Origin: a virus
Strand: one strand, 5' to 3'
Length of the DNA: 28,961 nt
IMG/VR virus record: IMGVR_UViG_3300047550_000477
Location: 1-28,961 of that record
Shown here in pieces: positions 22,344-28,961 of the stretch; within the stretch, counting starts at the first letter, position 1, and every line of letters begins with the position of its first letter. Position numbers and translations under genes: made by a program. Under the pieces are notes generated by a model. It saw only the letters and a program-made list of their open reading frames with translations. It made no database searches and was not told the origin of the DNA.

Positions 22344-24671
22344 ATGCCTAGCCTTACTGATTCGTGGGATTCTCAGTATTCATACCAAGACACCACATCA
22401 GTGTCTGCGCTGGATTCTGGGAAGACTAATTCTCAAATTGAAGAAGAAAATCGCAACAAGCAAACAAAGGCTGCGATTCAAAAATCTAGACAGATTAAAG
22501 AAAAGATCGCAACCGATAAAGCTGCGAAGCGAGCCAAGGGTCGTCCCAAAAGGAATCGGCAGACTTGGAATCCGGCTGAGGTTGCTGGAAAGGCCATCAG
22601 TGGAGCCGTATTGGCACCGTTTGAGGCTATCAGTGATGCAGCAGCCCCCATCGTTGCTGCGGGTGGTGAATTTGTTGACAAGAACATCTATGGCATCAAA
22701 GATGTCAAGCAACTAGAAAAGCGAAAGCAAGTAAGGCTTGGCAAGGAAAAATCAGACCTGGCTGTAAAGGTTGAGCAGACTCGCGGTGAAAGGCAGAAGC
22801 AACTGAAGCCCATCGCTGAAACCGCCAAGATGCTGCTTAAGGGTTCTGGCCCAGGCATCATTGAGGACTATGGTTCACGAGCCATCACTGCTGGTCAGGA
22901 GATCATTGCCCGCACAGGCGAGATGATTGGTGCCCCTGTGGCCCCTGAACAGGACCCTAGAAGCGATAGGTACATCAAGGCCCAGATCGACTTTGGACTC
23001 ACTCCAGAGGATCCTATGATGGCCAAGGGGGCTGAACTCCTGAAGCTGATCAATGGTGCCAGGATGCTGAGAAGGATTACACCTGGAGATGTCAGCAAGA
23101 ACAAGATGGCTAGCTTCACTCGTGATCGAGGGCTGGACTTCTTTGCTGGCTTTATCCACGCTGATACTTCTGATAAGGGTGGTCCTACCTTGCTTGCTAG
23201 GTTGGACGAAGCTCTTCCTGAAAACCTACGTCAGTTCGTCCCTTCTGCTGTTCTTGGCGATCCTGATTATGACAGTGAGGCTCGGTATCGAATCCTTGCT
23301 GGTCTTGAAGACATGGGTTTTGGTATCGTTGCTGATGCTCTTGGTTCTACCTTTAAGGCTATCGATGTATTCCGTAAGAAACTGCGTCCATTTGGCAAAG
23401 CAGTCACCGATGAAACCAGAGCAGAAGCCATTGACGCGTCTGTGAAGGTACTAAACAAGGAGCTGGACAATGCTACTTCTAAGGCTACCGTAAAGGAAAC
23501 CGAAGAGGCCATTCGATGGGAAGATGCTGACCAGCTAACCCGCGATGAGGTTCTCAATAAGATTGATGACATCAAGCGTCGTCAATCCGATCCTTGGGAA
23601 GATGGTACTGAGCTTAAGAAGCAGTTGGATGCTGCCAACGATGAACTCAAGGACATCGACAACAACATTCTTCAACGTTCAGAAGGCCTACCCAGTGGAG
23701 GCAGCAGGACTCAAACCGCTGCTGACATTGGTAAGTTTGACATTCCTGAGGCTATCCTTCAGAACCGTGTTTGGATTACTGATGCGGCAACAAAAAATGC
23801 CAACATGACTGATGGTTGGCGGGCCAAGATCGATGAAGCTCTTTCGTATTACAAAGATAATATGGAGAGCCTGTACCGTAGGTTTAAGCCTTCGGAGGTC
23901 AAGCGGATTGTTACCGCAATCGATCAACAGGTCCTAGACAGCTATCAGTCCGTTCTGGATACCGCTAGATCGGCAGAAGAAGTCCAACAGTCACTGCTTG
24001 AGGCCTTCCGTAAGGAGGGGCAAACCTTTACTGGTGAGGTTGGTACTGAACAGATCAAAACCAAAGCCATCGTTGTCACCCAAGCAATGATGAGGCGTCT
24101 GTCTGAAAAGGCAGCCAACATTGGTGATGATTATCTGAGATCTGAAGGTGCTGGTCTTCCTGAGGGCAACCACTTTGATCGACTTGTGGATCAGGTGGCT
24201 GGTCTTGCCATGCTCCGCAAAGAGTCGTGGTCCCTTGAGGCTGGTCGTCGTCTTGCTGTTGGTAAGTCTTGGAAGGGCACTCTGGATGAACTGGCTGCTC
24301 GGGAAACCGAAGAAGGTGGCACTGTTCTCACCACAAAGCTGCTGCGTAAGTGGGCAGATCATGTGAAGTACCTGATGAGGACTGGAGATCCTGCTGCTCG
24401 TACAGAGGCTCGTCAGATGGCCCTTGCTATGGCGTTGTCTGGTGGAGATCCTGCTAAGACCATCTCCTTTGCTCAAACCGTGATTCGGTACGCAGGCAAG
24501 AAGGCCCTTGGAATGTTCTACAACAACATTCTGTCTGGACCAAAGACCATCATCAGGAACCTTTCTGGTGCTGCTTGTGTATCAGCCTACCATGATCGGC
24601 ATTCGCGGCATTATGGAAGGCAACGATCGCCTTATTGGAGCTGCTGGAGAGGGCTATGCTGCCATCTTTAA
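22344..24671 (+). CDS. Internal virion protein D (T7 gp16-like), N-terminal reading frame of a split gene
   Basis: This frame encodes 775 residues, but only about the first 744 look like natural gp16. After SGPKTIIRNLSGAA the frame degenerates into a Cys/His/Arg-rich tail (AYHDRHSRHYGRQRS). The protein continues naturally in the +1 frame as VYQPTMIGIRGIMEG. Joining the two at about 24576 gives about 1350 residues, close to T7 gp16 (1318). Gp16 is the largest ejected core protein and forms the DNA conduit across the inner membrane. The N-terminus is basic and disordered-looking and lacks the lysozyme-like domain that T7 gp16 carries. Here that activity appears on gp15. Either the base at 24575/24576 is an extra T (error or mutation), or two polypeptides are made. 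Confidence 0.85.
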   Translation: MPSLTDSWDSQYSYQDTTSVSALDSGKTNSQIEEENRNKQTKAAIQKSRQIKEKIATDKAAKRAKGRPKRNRQTWNPAEVAGKAISGAVLAPFEAISDAAAPIVAAGGEFVDKNIYGIKDVKQLEKRKQVRLGKEKSDLAVKVEQTRGERQKQLKPIAETAKMLLKGSGPGIIEDYGSRAITAGQEIIARTGEMIGAPVAPEQDPRSDRYIKAQIDFGLTPEDPMMAKGAELLKLINGARMLRRITPGDVSKNKMASFTRDRGLDFFAGFIHADTSDKGGPTLLARLDEALPENLRQFVPSAVLGDPDYDSEARYRILAGLEDMGFGIVADALGSTFKAIDVFRKKLRPFGKAVTDETRAEAIDASVKVLNKELDNATSKATVKETEEAIRWEDADQLTRDEVLNKIDDIKRRQSDPWEDGTELKKQLDAANDELKDIDNNILQRSEGLPSGGSRTQTAADIGKFDIPEAILQNRVWITDAATKNANMTDGWRAKIDEALSYYKDNMESLYRRFKPSEVKRIVTAIDQQVLDSYQSVLDTARSAEEVQQSLLEAFRKEGQTFTGEVGTEQIKTKAIVVTQAMMRRLSEKAANIGDDYLRSEGAGLPEGNHFDRLVDQVAGLAMLRKESWSLEAGRRLAVGKSWKGTLDELAARETEEGGTVLTTKLLRKWADHVKYLMRTGDPAARTEARQMALAMALSGGDPAKTISFAQTVIRYAGKKALGMFYNNILSGPKTIIRNLSGAACVSAYHDRHSRHYGRQRSPYWSCWRGLCCHL

Positions 24672-26397
24672 CTCAGTTCTTGAGGCGTCTCAGGTTGCTG
24701 GTCAAACCTTTAAGAGTGGTGTTCCGGCAGGCTGGAGCAGCGCAAACCTTGTATCAGAGGTAGAAATGAAGGCCATGATCGATGGTCTTGAGTTGGCTGC
24801 TACCAATGATACTCAACGCATGGTTGCTGGTCACATTCGATGGTTGGACTCCTTCCTGAGGTGGACAGAACTTCCCAAGCGTCTCATGATGTCTTCGGAT
24901 GACTTCATCCGTACCATGGCAGTTCGACAGAAGATTGCTGAAGATGCCTTTATCTATGCTTCAGAGAAGGGCGCCAAGAACTTCGCTGAAACCATGGAAC
25001 ATGCCATGATCGCTATGGGTCGTGGTATTGACGTTAAGACCGGACAGATCACGGACAAGGCACTTCGTCAGTACGCTGATGAGGTTACCTTTACCAACGA
25101 CCCCGGCACCTTTGCCAAGAAACTGGAAGAGTTGGTCAGCATTGAAGTCAAGGGACTTGCCCCTGGTAAGTACATCCTTCCCTTCATTCGGACCCCTGCC
25201 AACATCATGGGTTACCAGCTCGGATTCACGCCGTTGATTGGTAAGTTCATGTCTGGGTACCGTAAGGCCCTTCAGGCTGGAGATGAGCTTACTCTTGCTG
25301 AACTGCGTGGTAGGGAATCCGTTGGTTCTCTCCTGCTGTCCATTGGATACACCGCTGGTGCCAGTGGAACAGTGACTGGTAATGCTCCGTATGATCCGGC
25401 TGAACGTGAACGGTGGAGGCAACAAGGCATTCAAGCCCGTTCGGTTAAGGTTGGGGACAAGTGGGTCTCTTACTCTTGGTTCGAACCACTATCCAACTGG
25501 ATTGCTGCTGCGGCTGATCTTGGTCACCTTTCTCGTTATGGTGACATTGAAGACTTCAACCAACTTGGTGCTGCTCTGACTTATGCCATTGCTGGAAGCT
25601 TTGTTGAGAAGAGTTATCTAACCAACTTGGATGGAATTTCTGTTATCCTGAATCCACAGGAATCGTGGTCTAAGCTTGTCGGTAACAATAAGGACATTCC
25701 TGGTAATCCAAATACATTTCTGGACACGGTATCTACTGCTGGTTTGAATTTTGTCAACACGCAGATCGTGCCTTGGACTGGAGCCAGAAAGGCCTGGGCC
25801 AATGCCAGCGACCCTTACTATCGTGAGTATGACAGTCTGTTCCAAAAGACTCTTGCTCAAATGTGGCCTGGAATCAGCAAGATGGCTCCTTATGAGCCGG
25901 ACATCTTGACTGGTAAGCCTATGCTTCGATCCACAGGCGGTCCTTTTAACGCTAACGTTCCGTTTGAAACCCTTGATGAGAATCAAAGTCCTGTTGCTCA
26001 GAAGCTCCTTGAATTAAACATTTGGCATAAGAAGTACAGCGAACTCCAGCGAGCAACCACCGGTCAACTATATACCGGCAAGGAGCGAGCAGAGGTCAAA
26101 CAACTTATTGCCGACATGGGATTGGAAAAGGCTTTGGCCCGGCACTTTGCTTCCAAAGAATTTAAGGCGGATGAAATGAAGTGGAAGGAGAGTTCTCTTA
26201 CACCACAGGAACGTCTTGTCGAGCCCTACTACAAGCGTAGGACAGAGGAGATCTTTAATGAATACATCAATGCTGCTAAGCGACAGATGGAGTCAACCAA
26301 TGAGGGCTTCATTGAACGCAAGAACAGGTTCCTCATGGAGCAGGGGCAGCAGCGAGGTGGTATTTATGATCTTGTCAAATACAGTCAACAGCAGTAA
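24592..26397 (+). CDS. Internal virion protein D (T7 gp16-like), C-terminal reading frame of a split gene
   Basis: The continuation of gp16 in the +1 frame, 601 residues if translation starts at the ATG at 24592. The frame is open upstream to before 24508, but that part is not protein-like. No Shine-Dalgarno is seen before 24592. The sequence is helical with internal-membrane-like segments (for example VGSLLLSIGYTAGASGTVTG) and ends in a charged coil (YDLVKYSQQQ). It contains the conserved-looking stretch KYILPFIRTPANIMGYQ, a hallmark of gp16-type ejection proteins of many podoviruses. If the frame break is real, this part would be made by re-initiation or frameshifting. Otherwise it is simply the second half of one gene. 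Confidence 0.85.
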   Translation: MIGIRGIMEGNDRLIGAAGEGYAAIFNSVLEASQVAGQTFKSGVPAGWSSANLVSEVEMKAMIDGLELAATNDTQRMVAGHIRWLDSFLRWTELPKRLMMSSDDFIRTMAVRQKIAEDAFIYASEKGAKNFAETMEHAMIAMGRGIDVKTGQITDKALRQYADEVTFTNDPGTFAKKLEELVSIEVKGLAPGKYILPFIRTPANIMGYQLGFTPLIGKFMSGYRKALQAGDELTLAELRGRESVGSLLLSIGYTAGASGTVTGNAPYDPAERERWRQQGIQARSVKVGDKWVSYSWFEPLSNWIAAAADLGHLSRYGDIEDFNQLGAALTYAIAGSFVEKSYLTNLDGISVILNPQESWSKLVGNNKDIPGNPNTFLDTVSTAGLNFVNTQIVPWTGARKAWANASDPYYREYDSLFQKTLAQMWPGISKMAPYEPDILTGKPMLRSTGGPFNANVPFETLDENQSPVAQKLLELNIWHKKYSELQRATTGQLYTGKERAEVKQLIADMGLEKALARHFASKEFKADEMKWKESSLTPQERLVEPYYKRRTEEIFNEYINAAKRQMESTNEGFIERKNRFLMEQGQQRGGIYDLVKYSQQQ

Positions 26398-26416
26398 TTT
26401 TCATTCCAAATAACCA

Positions 26417-27244
26417 ATGGCTGTTACCGAAGCTTTTTATACGGGGAATGGTAGTACGGTTCTGTACTCTATTCCCTTTTCTTACATTGATGAAGCTGAT
26501 GTTAAGGTCACTTTTGATGGGGTGGCTACGACAGCATTTGTCTTTGCTAATGCTAACACGATTCAATTCAATACTGCCCCAACTTTTGGGGTTCGGATTC
26601 GAATTTACCGTGAAACCTTTATAGATGTTGCTTCTTCCACATTCTATCCAGGCTCTTCAATTAAAGCGGATGACCTAAATGATAACTTCAATCAGACTTT
26701 GTTTGCTTCGCAAGAAGTAAGAAACAACACGTCTGGATTGGTTTCATTCTATCGTCTGCCTCAAAATAGACAGCTTTTCGCAACTACAACGGTTCAATCT
26801 CTTTTTGATAGAGCCACAACTCTTGAAAATGGAGCATTGTATTCGATTGAAGCATCTATTATACTCTCGCGTCCCCTATGGACTTATTCAGCTCACAACA
26901 TTGAGTTTGGATATTCTGTCAACGATCAAAGACTTCAAGTTCGCTCTAAAATTGCACTAAGTGTTACTGATGGTGCGTTTGGGAATCTAGGTACGGAGTG
27001 GGAAAGTTTCTTGACTGGAACTAATTCTTTGACAGTTACCGGTCCAACAGTTGCTGGGTATGATGTCATATCCATTTCATGTTCAATGCAAGGAACAGTT
27101 GTTGGAAGAGGTCTGCCTGATTATCCCAGAATTAGATTTACTGCTACTCCTAGTGGACCTGGCGGGTATTATTACGTTTTGGCTGGGTCTTACATTAAAG
27201 TGACTCGTACAGAACCCAGGGTTGGAACCTGGATTGCTCTTTAA
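26417..27244 (+). CDS. Tail fibre protein (T7 gp17-type N-terminal domain, short)
   Basis: A 275-residue fibre. Residues 1 to about 110 match the T7 gp17 tail-attachment domain: VTEAFYTGNGSTVLYSIPFSYIDEADVKV near the start, then a VRIRIYRET strand and SIKADDLNDNFNQTLFASQEVRN. The rest (about 165 residues) is a beta-rich domain ending in YYYVLAGSYIKVTRTEPRVGTWIAL, which probably binds the host surface or anchors further fibre proteins. It is half the length of T7 gp17 (553). The gene is visibly richer in A and T than its neighbours, as often seen for exchanged host-recognition genes. It starts in a TAACCA-ATGG context without Shine-Dalgarno. Confidence 0.88.
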   Translation: MAVTEAFYTGNGSTVLYSIPFSYIDEADVKVTFDGVATTAFVFANANTIQFNTAPTFGVRIRIYRETFIDVASSTFYPGSSIKADDLNDNFNQTLFASQEVRNNTSGLVSFYRLPQNRQLFATTTVQSLFDRATTLENGALYSIEASIILSRPLWTYSAHNIEFGYSVNDQRLQVRSKIALSVTDGAFGNLGTEWESFLTGTNSLTVTGPTVAGYDVISISCSMQGTVVGRGLPDYPRIRFTATPSGPGGYYYVLAGSYIKVTRTEPRVGTWIAL

Positions 27245-27259
27245 TATACCCTTAGATAG

Positions 27260-27394
27260 ATGGCCAAACCAAAGGGCTCAATGAATAAGGTCGTTCACGT
27301 TCCCGGCCCCCCGAAACGAACCAGACAGGGGCAGGGACAACGTTCCTTACCGAACCACGGACGTAAGCAGCTTCGTGGTCAAGGCAAATCCTAA
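27260..27394 (+). CDS. 44-residue basic protein of cyanophage type
   Basis: A short gene in the gap between the tail fibre and holin candidate. The product starts MAKPKGSMNKVVHVPGPP and ends NHGRKQLRGQGKS. It is strongly basic (Lys/Arg) with Gly/Gln and has no hydrophobic segment. Short proteins ending in a similar RGQG-K/R motif recur, as I recall, in marine T7-like phages, but no function is known to me. It could bind DNA or RNA, or be a minor virion component. No Shine-Dalgarno is present; the nearest upstream bases are T/A-rich. Confidence 0.65.
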   Translation: MAKPKGSMNKVVHVPGPPKRTRQGQGQRSLPNHGRKQLRGQGKS

Positions 27395-27408
27395 CCATTT
27401 TATCAACC

Positions 27409-27606
27409 ATGATTACCTTCTTCGGTCTGAAGCTGTCCTATGAGGCAGCCGTCTTTTTTGGACTCTTCGTTGCTTCTGAGCTGATTGGTGTGAGCAAGTA
27501 TCGCTCCAACAGTGTTGTTCAGCTTCTCCTCAAGGTTGTGGAGGCCGTCAAGCCCCATCGTACTGAGGATGACCAGATCAATCGCGTTAAGGACCTCTTT
27601 AAGTGA
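27409..27606 (+). CDS. Putative holin or small membrane lysis protein (T7 gp17.5 position)
   Basis: A 65-residue protein with one clear membrane segment (residues about 9-29, LSYEAAVFFGLFVASELIGV). A short basic region follows, and then an amphipathic charged C-terminus (EDDQINRVKDLFK). Size, single or hairpin membrane segment and charged end fit phage holins. Its GTGA overlap with the downstream cysteine-peptidase gene makes a lysis pair likely. It stands where T7 has the holin gene 17.5. Direct pore formation is not proven by sequence. Confidence 0.65.
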   Translation: MITFFGLKLSYEAAVFFGLFVASELIGVSKYRSNSVVQLLLKVVEAVKPHRTEDDQINRVKDLFK

Positions 27607-28154
27607 CCCACATTCTGCTGCCAGTAGCTCAGTACTACCCTCAAACAGATAGTAATACGGCTCACGCAGACAGGATGTGCTTTTCTAGTACAATGGCGAT
27701 GGGGGTCAAGTACCTCTGCCCCTCTGCCTTGTACGGACGCAACGCTGATGATCAGTATCTCCAGACTGTTCTTAAGTTTGGAGACACCACAAACTCACAG
27801 GCACAGATCAAAGCAGCAGCCCAATACAACGTCAAGGCCACGTTCTTTACCAATGGAAACGTCCAGAGCCTTTACGATCGGCTGTTTGCTGGCATTCCTG
27901 TGCCTGTGGGCTTTCTTCATCATGGACCAGCTTCTGCCCCACGAGGCGGTGGGCACTGGATTCTGTTGATTGGAGCCACCGACACCCACGGCATCTTTCA
28001 TGACCCCTATGGGGAACTTGATAATGTCAATGGTGGGTATCCAAGGCGAGGGGTTGGAGGGAAGTCCGTTAGCTATTCCTGGAAGAACTGGACCAAACGC
28101 TGGGCGGTGGATGGTCCCAACACTGGATGGTTCATGGACCTACGACGAATCTAA
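27603..28154 (+). CDS. C39-like cysteine peptidase, candidate endolysin
   Basis: A 183-residue papain-like peptidase. The catalytic set is readable: Cys26 in ADRMCFSST, His118 in GGGHWILLIGA and Asp134 in FHDPYGEL, with the usual Gly-rich approach to the His. The C39/papain-like fold cuts peptide bonds and in phages can act on peptidoglycan cross-links. No signal peptide or membrane segment is present, so export would depend on the holin candidate just upstream. The two genes are joined by a GTGA overlap (GTG 27603, TGA 27604-27606). No other lysozyme or amidase gene of T7 gp3.5 type is seen in the window. The role as endolysin is inferred from fold and neighbour. Proteolytic virion maturation is an alternative. 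Confidence 0.75.
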   Translation: MTHILLPVAQYYPQTDSNTAHADRMCFSSTMAMGVKYLCPSALYGRNADDQYLQTVLKFGDTTNSQAQIKAAAQYNVKATFFTNGNVQSLYDRLFAGIPVPVGFLHHGPASAPRGGGHWILLIGATDTHGIFHDPYGELDNVNGGYPRRGVGGKSVSYSWKNWTKRWAVDGPNTGWFMDLRRI

Positions 28155-28167
28155 GACCCCTGAGCAG

Positions 28168-28194
28168 CTTTTTCTCTCTCTCTTTTTTCTCTTT
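28168..28194 (+). other. 27-base polypyrimidine tract
   Basis: An uninterrupted C/T run lies in the spacer between the lysin stop (28154) and the next start (28208). It is followed by GTGGAG. No stem precedes it, so it is not a standard terminator. Confidence 0.6.
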
Positions 28195-28196
28195 GT

Positions 28197-28200
28197 GGAG
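28197..28200 (+). promoter_or_regulatory. Shine-Dalgarno deciding a GTG start at 28208
   Basis: GGAG lies 7 bases before the GTG at 28208. It favours that start over upstream in-frame ATGs (for example 28127), which would add a non-protein-like Ser/Phe stretch read from the polypyrimidine tract. Confidence 0.55.
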
Positions 28201-28207
28201 CATTCTT

Positions 28208-28432
28208 GTGACTGCAACAACCTATTCAATTCCAGTTGGTCGGTACTCAGCTGAGCAGGTTTCGGATGGCCTGAGCATTCCTGAGCACGACTACGTTAGC
28301 CTGTCCAACTACAGCGGGGCAAACCCTGGCACCATTGTCTTTAAGAATGGTGGTGCTTCTGGTCAAACCGTGGCCACCCTTACCCTTACCTATGATGGTA
28401 ATGGGAACCTTCTTACTGTTACCAAGAGTTAA
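28208..28432 (+). CDS. Small structural-type protein of unknown function
   Basis: A 74-residue beta-rich protein (from TATTYSIPVGRYSAEQ at the start to LTLTYDGNGNLLTVTKS at the end). The pattern TIVFKNGG...LTYDGNGNLLTV recurs in small proteins near tail-fibre genes of marine phages. The GTG at 28208 is chosen for its Shine-Dalgarno. The stop codon overlaps the Shine-Dalgarno (AAGGAA 28431-28436) of the next gene, so the two are probably translated in sequence. A fibre-associated or virion-decoration role is inferred from position. Confidence 0.65.
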   Translation: MTATTYSIPVGRYSAEQVSDGLSIPEHDYVSLSNYSGANPGTIVFKNGGASGQTVATLTLTYDGNGNLLTVTKS

Positions 28433-28444
28433 GGAATACCTACA

Positions 28445-28961
28445 ATGGCATATAAATTCAACCCGTTTACGGGTAAACTAGAGGAGTACGGGCCGGTCCT
28501 TACGGGAACTGGTACGGTTTCTGCTGCTGCGGATGGCACCGCTGGGGCTCCTGGCATTGCGTTTGCAAATGACCTTAATACTGGCATCTACCGACCTGGC
28601 GCGGATCAGCTTGCGATCAGCACCGGCGGCACGGGTCGGTTGTTTGTTGACTCCGCAGGCCGCGTAGGGATTGGCGCTTCTCCAAGTACTGCGTTGCACG
28701 TCATCGCGGCAGATACCGAACTTCAAGTTCAATCCACAACAAGCACAAATGGATTTGTTCGCTTCCTGAATACGTCCGGCTCGATGTCAATCGGCATGAG
28801 CGGTGCTGCAACAAACACATTGTTAATCTACGACCGCACAAATAGTCAAAGTGTTTACCTCTACGATGGTGGAGCAAGCGGCTACCATGTTTGGTATCAA
28901 AATGGAACCGAACGCGCCCGCATCGACAGCTCGGGACGCCTGTTAGTTGGCACGTCTAGTG
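28445..28961 (+). CDS. Tail-fibre-like protein, N-terminal part (runs off the window)
   Basis: An open frame of at least 172 codons with no stop before the window end. AAGGAA sits 8 bases before the ATG. The protein starts MAYKFNPFTGKLEEYGP and contains fibre-type repeats: NDLNTGIYRPGADQLAIST, GRVGIGASPSTALHV and ERARIDSSGRLLVGTS. These GxVGIG / SGRLLVGTS motifs are typical of long phage fibre or spike proteins, which often end in a self-cleaving chaperone domain; that end is not visible here. Codon use (GCG, CGC, GGC, ACG) differs from the preceding structural genes, which suggests recent exchange. It probably serves host recognition alongside the short gp17-like fibre. Confidence 0.85.
   Translation, partial: MAYKFNPFTGKLEEYGPVLTGTGTVSAAADGTAGAPGIAFANDLNTGIYRPGADQLAISTGGTGRLFVDSAGRVGIGASPSTALHVIAADTELQVQSTTSTNGFVRFLNTSGSMSIGMSGAATNTLLIYDRTNSQSVYLYDGGASGYHVWYQNGTERARIDSSGRLLVGTSS

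Noticed and set aside
3316-25247. Repeated GGTAAGT strings resembling splice donors
   Set aside because: They are Gly-Lys-Ser/Phe/Tyr codons in frame (for example Walker A at 3317), a matter of codon preference.
28127-28207. ATG 28127 as start of the gene ending at 28432
   Set aside because: It would add residues read from the polypyrimidine tract and overlap the lysin. GTG 28208 has a Shine-Dalgarno.
1-28961. Phage RNA polymerase promoters of T7 or Syn5 type, attachment sites, CRISPR arrays, insertion sequences
   Set aside because: I looked in the few intergenic stretches and found no convincing match or repeat array. A promoter in 13089-13475 remains likely but unidentified.

Overview
This window is most of the genome of a T7-like podovirus, read left to right on the + strand. 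It begins inside the phage RNA polymerase gene and ends inside a tail-fibre-like gene. The order (RNA polymerase, ssDNA-binding protein, endonuclease I, primase-helicase, DNA polymerase, exonuclease, portal, scaffold, capsid, tail tubes A and B, internal virion proteins, tail fibre, lysis) is that of T7 genes 1 to 17.5. Several traits point to a cyanophage of the Syn5/P60/P-SSP7 kind: a two-subunit ribonucleotide reductase and a MazG-like pyrophosphohydrolase between exonuclease and portal, a capsid protein of cyanopodovirus type, and many starts without a Shine-Dalgarno. The host is probably Synechococcus or a relative; this is inference. No psbA, hli, talC or integrase gene is visible here.

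Positions 1-6984 hold transcription and replication genes: RNA polymerase end, an acidic unknown, SSB, endonuclease I, primase-helicase, a 52-residue zinc-ribbon protein, a second unknown, DNA polymerase and a flap-type exonuclease. Positions 6954-10177 are a tightly coupled nucleotide-metabolism cassette: a small membrane protein, a DUF3310 protein, a MazG-like enzyme, RNR alpha and beta, and a small unknown. Positions 10168-14477 hold head genes: a gp7.3-like protein, portal, a small unknown, scaffold and major capsid protein. Positions 14582-26397 hold tail tubes and the internal core proteins gp13 to gp16. Positions 26417-28961 hold the tail fibre, a small basic protein, a holin candidate plus cysteine-peptidase lysin, and two further structural-type genes.

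The most unusual item is the only long non-coding stretch, 13089-13475, between scaffold and capsid genes. It folds by eye into a three-way junction followed by a tRNA-like element. That element has a perfect 7-bp acceptor stem and 5-bp T arm but no usable anticodon, and its D-loop can pair perfectly over 6 bp with the loop of an upstream hairpin. A further chain of hairpins leads into the capsid start, and a strong intrinsic terminator follows the capsid gene. Other points of note are an RNR beta subunit with leucine at the tyrosyl-radical position, two cell-wall-hydrolase-like domains fused to gp15 rather than gp16, a one-base frame break in gp16, and a DNA polymerase without most of the thioredoxin-binding insertion.
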